Shown here: positions 56,232 to 62,778 of the stretch, in pieces
How the letters are laid out: each line of letters begins with the position of its first letter
How positions within the stretch are numbered: the first letter of the stretch is position 1
NCBI GenBank assembly: GCA_028822155.1
Contig: JAPKEJ010000002.1
Location: forward strand, 1-64,000
Reading direction: 5' to 3'
DNA length: 64,000 bases
From: Porticoccaceae bacterium
Lineage (GTDB): Bacteria > Pseudomonadota > Gammaproteobacteria > Pseudomonadales > Porticoccaceae
Translations under genes and position numbers: made by a program
Notes under the pieces: generated by a model
What the model was told of the DNA's origin: nothing
The model's input: the letters and a program-made list of their open reading frames with translations, nothing else
Database searches by the model: none

Positions 56232-57080
56232 ATGGTATCTATTGATTCCTCAAAGATGGCGATGCTATACAACGCTTTTAAATACACTGTTTATGCGTTG
56301 CTAACCTTCAACATAGTTTTGTTTTTTCAAGAAGAGCTGCTGGCCACCGAGCAAACCTTTAGTCAGGGCATTAATTTGGTTGATGTTATTCAAGGTTTCG
56401 CTGCCACCATTGATACGGCTGCCTGGGTTTTGTTGTTGCTGTTATTCGAACTGGAAACCTCAGTTTTAGCGGATGACACATTGCGTAAAACTAATGTAAA
56501 AGTGACCTTTATTGGCCTGCGAATATTTAGCTATGGCTTTGTTGGCTATGCGTTTTATGGCTATTTCAGTAAAATGTTACTCACTTACAATATCTCTCCC
56601 TTTGTTGTTGACGATCTTTGCGCAATGGTGGGGCAGGGCTATGCCAGTATAGTCACTCTAGATGAATACCCGCTACTAGATACAGATAGCTGCGCAGTTC
56701 TGGCCGATCAGGCGCTCTTTAAACTCAATGGTCAGCAGATATTGGGTAACACCTCTGACTGGGTTGATATCCAATGGTTGGCCTGGTTGGATGTGATTAA
56801 CTCGGCAACCTGGGTGGCTGTCGTGGTGATTTTGGAAATCGATGTCTGGCTACAGCTTCGCGGTCGCTTGCAGGGTGGCCTGGTCTCAGTAAGCAAGATA
56901 ATCAAGATGCTCCTATACAGCATACTCTTTATCGCAGCAGCCTACTGGGGTCTGTTGGGCGACTTCCTTGATTTTTGGGATGCCTTTATGTGGCTGGTGG
57001 CCTTTGTATTTGTTGAGATGAACTTATTCCAGTGGCAGGCAGAAACCAGTGAAGTGATCGCTGAAGACGCCGGTAATTAG
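56232..57080 (+). CDS. Unrecognised multi-spanning membrane protein with triplicated W-x7-E motif
   Basis: 282 residues, not matched to a family I know. About six hydrophobic segments: near 15-33, 58-76, 90-114, 186-204, 224-241 and 250-266. The motif [DN]-x3-W-x7-E-[LIM]-[EDN] occurs three times, with Trp65/Glu73, Trp194/Glu202 and Trp254/Glu262, placing a Glu inside or at the edge of three helices. Cys130 and Cys154 flank a loop between helices 3 and 4 and may pair if periplasmic. GGAG precedes the ATG; a perfect inverted repeat lies upstream. A channel, transporter or intramembrane enzyme are all possible. Confidence 0.75.
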   Translation: MVSIDSSKMAMLYNAFKYTVYALLTFNIVLFFQEELLATEQTFSQGINLVDVIQGFAATIDTAAWVLLLLLFELETSVLADDTLRKTNVKVTFIGLRIFSYGFVGYAFYGYFSKMLLTYNISPFVVDDLCAMVGQGYASIVTLDEYPLLDTDSCAVLADQALFKLNGQQILGNTSDWVDIQWLAWLDVINSATWVAVVVILEIDVWLQLRGRLQGGLVSVSKIIKMLLYSILFIAAAYWGLLGDFLDFWDAFMWLVAFVFVEMNLFQWQAETSEVIAEDAGN

Positions 57081-57086
57081 CGCCGG

Positions 57087-57515
57087 TTAGTTAGGGACTA
57101 TGGCCATTATCAGCTTCGCAATGCAGGTCAGCTTACCTTGATCATTGGTCAGTCGAATTTCCCAAACATGAGAACGCCTGCCTAAATGAATTGGTCGCGC
57201 TGTGCCTCGAACTAAGCCTGCGGAGACCGGCCGTAAATGGGTTGCACTGACTTCTTGGCCGAGACAGCGAGTAGTGGCCATATCAATAACGTGAGCACAA
57301 GCAATACTGCCGAGACTTTCTGCTAAGACTACATTGGCACCGCCATGAACAATACCATACGGTTGAAATGTTCTAGCATCAGCAGGCATTGTGCCACTGA
57401 GATAATCATCTCCGACCTCTGTAATTTGAATACCGAGATGCTCGTCAATAGTGCCCTTATTCATAGAGCCGTTGATTAAGTTAAGATCAGGCTTCTGGTG
57501 CCAAATACTGCTCAT
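57087..57515 (-). CDS. Hotdog-fold thioesterase
   Basis: 142 residues of the PaaI/MenI (YdiI) type. Features are GIVHGGANVVLAESLGSIAC (about 53-72), with the catalytic-type Glu in LAES, and HLRPVSAGLVRGTARPIHLGRR. Such enzymes hydrolyse acyl-CoA, for example 1,4-dihydroxy-2-naphthoyl-CoA or phenylacetyl-CoA; the substrate is not determinable. It converges on the membrane protein gene with a 6-bp gap and follows ettA on the minus strand after 30 bp. Confidence 0.88.
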   Translation of the reverse strand: MSSIWHQKPDLNLINGSMNKGTIDEHLGIQITEVGDDYLSGTMPADARTFQPYGIVHGGANVVLAESLGSIACAHVIDMATTRCLGQEVSATHLRPVSAGLVRGTARPIHLGRRSHVWEIRLTNDQGKLTCIAKLIMAIVPN

Positions 57516-57545
57516 ATATAGTCCTTTTTATTCTATTCTTTTCGA

Positions 57546-59210
57546 TTAGGTTTTTAGTCGCTTGTGTTTGACTCTTGTGGGCTGAGCATTGTCACCCTTT
57601 CGCTTAATAAAGTCCTCATGGTATTCGCTATAACCACCCTCGAAGAGGACGATTTCACTGTTATCTTCGTAAGCCAAAGTGTGAGTGGCAATACGATCTA
57701 AAAACCAGCGATCGTGAGAAATAACCAGTACACAACCTGGGAAAGACAGGATTGCTTCTTCTAGTGCGCGCAACGTTTCTATATCAAGGTCATTAGATGG
57801 TTCATCTAGAAGTAAGACGTTAGCGCCTTGTTTTAGGGTGTTAGCTAGATGCAAGCGACCGCGTTCGCCCCCCGATAATTGGCCAACACGCTTTTGCTGA
57901 TCACTGCCTCTAAAGTTAAAGCGGCCAGCATAGGCTCTTGAAGAAACCTCATAGTTACCAATTTTTAAAATATCGTGACCGCCCGAGATAGCCTCCCATA
58001 CGGTATGACTGTCATCAAGAGAGTCGCGGCTCTGTTCTACGTAGGCCACCTTTACCGATTCCCCTAGACTGATGGAGCCGCTATCGGGCTTTTCAGTTCC
58101 AGCGATCATTCTGAACAAGGTTGATTTACCAGCTCCATTGCCGCCGATGATGCCGACGACTGCGCCTTTAGGAATGGATAATGAAAGTTGATCGATGAGT
58201 AGTTCTTGACCAAATCCTTTGCTAACCTTATCAAGGACAATGACTTTATCGCCCAGACGTTCCCCAGGGGCGATATAAATTTCGTTGGTTTCATTGCGTG
58301 ATTGAAATTCTTGGGAGTTCAGTTCGTCAAAGCGTGCGATTCGCGCTTTATTCTTCGCCTGCCGTCCTTTTGGATTTTGTCTAACCCACTCTAATTCTTG
58401 TTTAATTGCTTTTTGACGTGAGACTTCTTGTTTAGACTCTGTCTGTAAACGTCTATTTTTTCCCTCCAGCCAGGCAGAATAATTACCTTCATAGGGAATC
58501 CCGTGACCACGGTCAAGTTCCAATATCCAACCGGCAACATTATCTAAAAAGTATCTATCGTGTGTTACCGCTACAACAGTTCCGGAATATTCCTCCAAAA
58601 ACTTCTCCAACCAAAACACCGAGTCTGCATCCAAGTGGTTAGTTGGCTCATCAAGCAATAGCATGTCGGGACGAGAAAGTAGCAGTCTACAGAGTGCGAC
58701 TCGTCGTTTTTCACCACCTGATAGGGAGGTAACATCGGCATCCCAAGGAGGTAATCTAAGGGCATCAGCCGCTATATCAAGGGAGTGATCAAGGTTGTGA
58801 GCATCCCAAGATTCGATAATTTCCTCAAGTTCACCCTGTTTTTTGGCTAAAAGGTCAAAATTGGCATCCGATTCCGCATAATCTAAATAGACTTGATCTA
58901 GGTCTCTTAAAGCATCAACGGCTTCTCTTATGCCGTCTTCGACGTTTCCGCGTACATCTTTCTCTGGATCAAGTAGAGGCTCTTGAGCTAAATAACCAAT
59001 TTTAATGCCAGGCATTGGCCGTGCTTCGCCTTGTATATCAGTATCGAGCGCAGCCATTATTTTGAGTAAGGTCGATTTCCCAGAGCCATTAAGTCCTAAA
59101 ACACCTATTTTAGCGCCTGGGAAGAAGGATAAAGAAATATCCTTAAGGATTTCTCGCTTGGGCGGAACGATTTTGCTCACTTTATTCATTGTGAAAACGT
59201 ATTGTGCCAT
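57546..59210 (-). CDS. ettA: Energy-dependent translational throttle protein EttA
   Basis: ABC-F ATPase that binds the ribosomal E site and gates the first peptide bond according to ATP/ADP. 554 residues (E. coli 555). Two ABC cassettes: Walker A GLNGSGKSTLLK (about 39-50) and GGNGAGKSTLFR (about 354-365), with signatures LSGGEKRR and LSGGERGR. The linker with WVRQNPKGRQAKNKARIARF is the P-site interaction motif region. An eight-C tract lies immediately before the ATG in place of a ribosome-binding site. Confidence 0.95.
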   Translation of the reverse strand: MAQYVFTMNKVSKIVPPKREILKDISLSFFPGAKIGVLGLNGSGKSTLLKIMAALDTDIQGEARPMPGIKIGYLAQEPLLDPEKDVRGNVEDGIREAVDALRDLDQVYLDYAESDANFDLLAKKQGELEEIIESWDAHNLDHSLDIAADALRLPPWDADVTSLSGGEKRRVALCRLLLSRPDMLLLDEPTNHLDADSVFWLEKFLEEYSGTVVAVTHDRYFLDNVAGWILELDRGHGIPYEGNYSAWLEGKNRRLQTESKQEVSRQKAIKQELEWVRQNPKGRQAKNKARIARFDELNSQEFQSRNETNEIYIAPGERLGDKVIVLDKVSKGFGQELLIDQLSLSIPKGAVVGIIGGNGAGKSTLFRMIAGTEKPDSGSISLGESVKVAYVEQSRDSLDDSHTVWEAISGGHDILKIGNYEVSSRAYAGRFNFRGSDQQKRVGQLSGGERGRLHLANTLKQGANVLLLDEPSNDLDIETLRALEEAILSFPGCVLVISHDRWFLDRIATHTLAYEDNSEIVLFEGGYSEYHEDFIKRKGDNAQPTRVKHKRLKT

Positions 59211-59395
59211 GGGGGGGGTTGACTCATTTTAGGGGAGTAAAGCCTAGCAATAGGGCATATTTGCTGGGGCTGTGGGCGACCATTCTAACGGAAACCAGGC
59301 GCTCTGAGAATCAGATTTAGTAAAAAAAACCGCTAAAAACAACTGAAAAATATGGAAATATGAATAGAAATCAATGTATTACAGGGTTTCATTTC

Positions 59396-59425
59396 TTGCT
59401 CGTAACGTGATATGTTCCATATGTT
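59396..59425 (+). promoter_or_regulatory. Candidate sigma-70 promoter for the small membrane protein pair
   Basis: TTGCTC (59396-59401) and TATGTT (59420-59425) are separated by 18 bp, giving a start near 59432 and a 61-base leader ahead of the ATG at 59493. The rest of the 282-bp gap after ettA is AT-rich with nothing else I can identify. Confidence 0.45.
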
Positions 59426-59492
59426 TGCTGGTATACACACCATGCAATCAGCAATTTAATCAACTAAAATTAAAGAAAAGGGGTAACAAGAA

Positions 59493-59699
59493 ATGGATAA
59501 ATTAAGCGCAATGGTAGGTCAATTAACTAGTCTTACAGTGTCTCTGATTGTTTTGGGTGTGGCAGCTGGTGTTGTTTTTGGCGACGTTCCTTTCGTTGGA
59601 GCAGTATTAGGAAATGCAGTGGACTTAGTAACTCAGCTAGGTGATGCAGGCTTAGTAGGATTGCTTGTTGCTGGATGGCTGATGTCTAACGCTGACTAG
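59493..59699 (+). CDS. Small hydrophobic membrane protein A
   Basis: 68 residues, not recognised. Two hydrophobic segments (about 14-29 and 52-64) flank the block GDVPFVGAVLGNAVDLVTQL GDAGL (residues 30-54), rich in Gly, Ala and Val and nearly free of charge outside the ends. The next gene's product shares DVPF-x-G-x4-N-x8-LG-x-AGL, so the two are paralogues. GGGG lies 10 bp before the ATG. Its own terminator follows. Not a clear holin, bacteriocin or toxin; it lacks a cleavable signal. Function unknown. Confidence 0.7.
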   Translation: MDKLSAMVGQLTSLTVSLIVLGVAAGVVFGDVPFVGAVLGNAVDLVTQLGDAGLVGLLVAGWLMSNAD

Positions 59700-59717
59700 T
59701 TTTATAGTAGTTAAGTG

Positions 59718-59745
59718 AAAGGGGCTCTTAGAGTCCCTTTTTCCC
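59718..59745 (+). terminator. Terminator between the two paralogous small genes
   Basis: AAAGGGGCTC (59718-59727) pairs with GAGTCCCTTT (59731-59740) with one mismatch and a TTA loop, followed by T-rich sequence. Only 22 bp separate it from the next ATG, so the downstream gene probably depends on read-through or on a promoter inside the first gene. Confidence 0.8.
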
Positions 59746-59767
59746 TAAAGTTTAAAGGGGTCGCATC

Positions 59768-59992
59768 ATGTATAAAATGTTTGAAAAGATAAAAAAACAA
59801 TTGTGGGGAGTAGCTGAGATTTTAGCCGCAGTGCTTGCCGTTGCGGTTCTTATATCTGGTTTGTTCGGGCCCGATGTACCATTTTTCGGCGGTATCATGG
59901 CAAACGTCCAAGGCGTTATTGACGCGCTAGGTTCAGCAGGGCTAGGTGTGATCGTAGCCGTAATGCTTCTAACCAATATTTGGAAACGTTAA
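59768..59992 (+). CDS. Small hydrophobic membrane protein B, paralogue of A
   Basis: 74 residues, not recognised. A basic amphipathic start (MYKMFEKIKKQLW) precedes a hydrophobic helix (about 15-33), then PDVPFFGGIMANVQGVIDAL GSAGL (35-59) and a second helix ending NIWKR. Residues Asp36, Pro38, Gly41, Asn46, Gly55 and Ala57-Gly58-Leu59 align with protein A at offset 5. AGGGG lies 7 bp before the ATG. Followed by its own terminator. A two-helix hairpin with a conserved DVPF turn is the likely topology. Confidence 0.7.
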   Translation: MYKMFEKIKKQLWGVAEILAAVLAVAVLISGLFGPDVPFFGGIMANVQGVIDALGSAGLGVIVAVMLLTNIWKR

Positions 59993-60001
59993 TAATTAAG
60001 G

Positions 60002-60027
60002 AAGGCGTCTTTAAAGATGCCTTTTTT
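60002..60027 (+). terminator. Terminator after small membrane protein B
   Basis: AAGGCGTCT (60002-60010) pairs with AGATGCCTT (60015-60023) apart from one G-T pair, with a TTAA loop and a run of six T. It lies 10 bp after the stop codon. Confidence 0.88.
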
Positions 60028-60312
60028 GCTTAAAGCACAATTCTCCCAGAGCTCTAGTTAACTCATCGTCCATATTTTCTGCAAAGATTATCGCCTTTAC
60101 TAATAGTTTAATATAATTAGGTATGGCACAACCTCGTGCTATCGAAAAAATTATTTGCTAATTTCCCTTTTAGTCTGTCAAAAGTCCTTTCAAGTTGAGG
60201 CTGATGGTCTTTGTTCCTTAAAACTATGGTCGCACCTTTATAAGGTGTCTCTCTTGCAAAATGGCCATTTAGAGCTAATATAATATAACAACAATAAAAT
60301 AGAGGTATTAAA
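60028..60312. other. Gene-poor 285-bp spacer with a promoter for the third small gene
   Basis: No convincing gene. The plus strand has a perfect TATAAT at 60279-60284 with TTGCAA at 60254-60259 (19-bp spacing), then AGAGG ahead of the ATG at 60313, so the third small gene has its own promoter. On the minus strand an open frame without a start codon runs from about 60290 to a stop at 60117; it is too short to call. Confidence 0.5.
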
Positions 60313-60630
60313 ATGAGTCCATTAAAAATAGTAAGACTATTAGTATTAGCGGTAGCTGTTATCGGAGCCTTTGTGGCGATTCCAGAAGTAGGGTTGGTGC
60401 ATGTGATCCTAGGCCTAGCGATGGGTGTGATGAGTGATCAGGCGAATAAAGACAACAGAATGTTCTTTTTAGTGGTTGCTGTAGCGCTGACGGCTGTATC
60501 TGGCGCAGCAGGCGGCCTTCCTGTTATCGGTGGACACATCAGTGCCATTATGGGTAATTTCAGTGTAATGGTTAATGCCGCTGCTCTTGGAATAATTTTG
60601 ATGGTGATTAAGGATCGTGTGACTGAGTAG
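60313..60630 (+). CDS. Small hydrophobic membrane protein C
   Basis: 105 residues, not recognised, with about four hydrophobic segments (near 5-22, 25-41, 50-68 and 84-99) and a short polar loop SDQANKDNRM in the middle. The second half (GGLPVIGGHISAIMGNFSVM then VNAAALGIILMVI) loosely recalls the DVPFFGG and GSAGLGVIV elements of proteins A and B, so it may be a distant two-unit relative. It has its own promoter-like sequence and terminator. Function unknown. Confidence 0.7.
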   Translation: MSPLKIVRLLVLAVAVIGAFVAIPEVGLVHVILGLAMGVMSDQANKDNRMFFLVVAVALTAVSGAAGGLPVIGGHISAIMGNFSVMVNAAALGIILMVIKDRVTE

Positions 60631-60651
60631 TAAATAGCGGTTACTAATCTA

Positions 60652-60682
60652 AAAAGGCCCGATAATTAGTCGGGCCTTTTTT
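60652..60682 (+). terminator. Bidirectional terminator after small membrane protein C
   Basis: Perfect stem AAGGCCCGA (60654-60662) with TCGGGCCTT (60670-60678), 7-nt loop, followed by six T. The A-rich left flank lets it also end the converging minus-strand gene at 60709. Confidence 0.93.
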
Positions 60683-60708
60683 ATAAGCATTCCCTTTTAG
60701 ATCGCCTG

Positions 60709-61938
60709 TTACTCAACTTCAAAAGTCATACCTGCATGCTTTGTTAGACGGTCTATTAGTTTGTCCCCCATAGCCGTTGCTGGTGTCCAAAACCCACCTA
60801 ATTTCTCTTCTTCAGTGAAATCGAACGCTAAGGACAAACCCGCCTGAGCAAGCATTTTGGCGGTGCAGCCATAGCCAGGATCTCTGTCGCCTGTTACCCG
60901 TATCTGCAACTTTTCTCCATTAGTGTTCTTTCCTAGTAGGCTGACATCAAAGTAACCCGCTAATTGGGCTGCAGGGCTGGGCCCCTCGCCTGGTTTGGGT
61001 AGTACAAAGCGCTGCATAAATTTGCGAATTGGTAAAACCACGACGCTGAATGCAAAGAAGCCGAGACCAAGAGTCAGGCCTAATGCGGAAAGTCGGCCCT
61101 TGATGCCGATGCCGGTAACCATTTGTTCTCGATAGAGAAACTTAGTTCCATAGGGCAACTGGAGCAACATATTTGAACGCAAAACGACGCGAGCATTGAT
61201 CGCTTCCATAATAAAAGGGGCTACCCAGCGTTGGATATCTTGGTCGAAAAATGGACCTTTAATACTGATCTGTGAATGCTTAAGATCAGTCTTTTCTGGG
61301 CAGAGAATATAGGGGTTATTCATTTCTTTACGCAGGACGGGGTCGTCGATTGCAGCTTTAACCGCTTCAATCATGCTTGCAAGAGTGCCTCCGGATGCTC
61401 CTCCCTTCATGGCGTTAACTGAAAGTTTCACATCATCGAAAAACAGACCAAAGCGTTGCTTGGCTTTTTGCTGTAAAAAATGAACACCTAGATCGGACGG
61501 AATCGAATCGAATCCGCAGCAGCTGACAAGCCGTGCGCCAGACTGTTTTGCTGACTCAGCATATTTAACAATCATTTTCTTTATCCAGTAGGCTTCTCCG
61601 CAGAGGTCGCAGTAGTCGGTGCCATTTTCTGCACAGGCTTTAACCAAGGGTTCACCATAGAGAGCGTAGGGCCCAACCGTAGTGACTATAACGCGAGTTG
61701 ACTGGCACATTGCGGCTAAGGTCTCTCCGTCGGCCGCATCGGCAATAATAACCGGTAGTTCTGTGGCTGCAGTGCCAAGAGATTCTTTGAGCTGCTTCAG
61801 CTTCGATGCAGATCTTCCAGCAATAGCCCAACGAACGTCATTGTTAACACCAACATGCTCAACTAGATAGTGAGTTAGTATTTGGCCAACAAAACTACTG
61901 GCGCCGTAAATAATTAAATCAAACGATTTAGTTGTCAT
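60709..61938 (-). CDS. Saccharopine-dehydrogenase-like trans-acting enoyl reductase
   Basis: 409 residues with an N-terminal Rossmann fold (FDLIIYGASSFVGQILTHYL, residues 5-24) and the arrangement of bacterial saccharopine dehydrogenase-like proteins related to mycobacterial trans-acting enoyl reductases: VGPYALYGEPLVKACAENGTDYCDLCGE and CCGFDSIPSDLGVHFLQ (each shown in part). A hydrophobic stretch near 285-305 may associate with membrane. True lysine-pathway activity is unlikely. Substrate unknown. Confidence 0.85.
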   Translation of the reverse strand: MTTKSFDLIIYGASSFVGQILTHYLVEHVGVNNDVRWAIAGRSASKLKQLKESLGTAATELPVIIADAADGETLAAMCQSTRVIVTTVGPYALYGEPLVKACAENGTDYCDLCGEAYWIKKMIVKYAESAKQSGARLVSCCGFDSIPSDLGVHFLQQKAKQRFGLFFDDVKLSVNAMKGGASGGTLASMIEAVKAAIDDPVLRKEMNNPYILCPEKTDLKHSQISIKGPFFDQDIQRWVAPFIMEAINARVVLRSNMLLQLPYGTKFLYREQMVTGIGIKGRLSALGLTLGLGFFAFSVVVLPIRKFMQRFVLPKPGEGPSPAAQLAGYFDVSLLGKNTNGEKLQIRVTGDRDPGYGCTAKMLAQAGLSLAFDFTEEEKLGGFWTPATAMGDKLIDRLTKHAGMTFEVE

Positions 61939-62004
61939 TGTTAGTATGTTTTCCCAATCTGCTGTTTTATAGTTGTTATCTTACTAAGTAATGCGCTCAA
62001 TTCA

Positions 62005-62673
62005 ATGCTAGTTAATGACTTACCAGTTTTTTATTCATTTCGCCGCTGTCCCTATGCTATTCGAGCTAGAATGGTAATTAATCACAGCGGGATACCCGTG
62101 GAGTTGAGAGAAGTCCTATTATCAAATAAACCCAATGCTATGTTGGCAGCCTCATCAAAGGGTACCGTCCCTGTTCTGGTGTTACCCGATGGCACTGTGT
62201 TGGATGAAAGTTTGGATATTATCAACTGGGCGTTGGATCAGAAAACTCATGATTTAAATACATTGGAGTTCAGCCTTTGTGCCCAGATCTCTGAGGCCGG
62301 GGAAGGTCTAATTAAAGTTAACGATGGAGTGTTTAAGAAGGCGCTGGATGGCTATAAATACTGGCAGGGATTTACTGAGAAATCTCAACAACAGCATCGG
62401 TCTGAGGGTGAGCTTTTTTTACAACAGCTAGAAACCTTACTTCAATTGCATCAATTTTTACTGGGCGACCAGCCAAGCTTGGTCGATATAGCAATCTTTC
62501 CTTTTATAAGACAGTTCGCGTTTGTTGATAAAGACTGGTTTGACCAAAGTTGTTATCCCTTACTGCAACATTGGTTGCAGCACTTTCTTGATTCTGAGCT
62601 CTTTCTGCAAGTGATGACTAAGTATCCAGTGTGGGATGAAAGCAAAGAGACTAAAAACTTAGTCAATCATTAG
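62005..62673 (+). CDS. Glutathione S-transferase family protein
   Basis: 222 residues. Thioredoxin-fold N-terminal domain with FRRCPYAIRARMVI (about 12-25), whose CPYA places a Cys at the catalytic position as in omega/beta-like GSTs; the cis-Pro and glutathione-gamma-Glu motif occur as GTVPVLVLPDG and LDESLDII. The C-terminal helical domain includes LLGDQPSLVDIAIFPFIRQF. Divergent from the enoyl reductase. Detoxification or disulfide reductase role is possible. Confidence 0.9.
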   Translation: MLVNDLPVFYSFRRCPYAIRARMVINHSGIPVELREVLLSNKPNAMLAASSKGTVPVLVLPDGTVLDESLDIINWALDQKTHDLNTLEFSLCAQISEAGEGLIKVNDGVFKKALDGYKYWQGFTEKSQQQHRSEGELFLQQLETLLQLHQFLLGDQPSLVDIAIFPFIRQFAFVDKDWFDQSCYPLLQHWLQHFLDSELFLQVMTKYPVWDESKETKNLVNH

Positions 62674-62778
62674 CTAATAGGCCATCTATTTCTCTAGCTT
62701 TGAACGTTTAATTGTTATGATGGCCACCTTCACGATAGCACCCAGTCAAGAATAGAACAGACCCACCAAGGAGATTTA

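Noticed and set aside
60117-60290. Minus-strand open frame containing a stretch like PYKGATIVLRNKDHQPQLER
   Set aside because: No start codon, about 58 codons, ends in the promoter region of the third small gene. A faint resemblance to bS21-like proteins is not strong enough; it could be a decayed fragment or chance.
59493-60630. Toxin-antitoxin or class II bacteriocin cluster
   Set aside because: No double-glycine leader, processing/export gene, immunity gene or antisense RNA was recognised; the paralogous hydrophobic proteins alone do not support the label.
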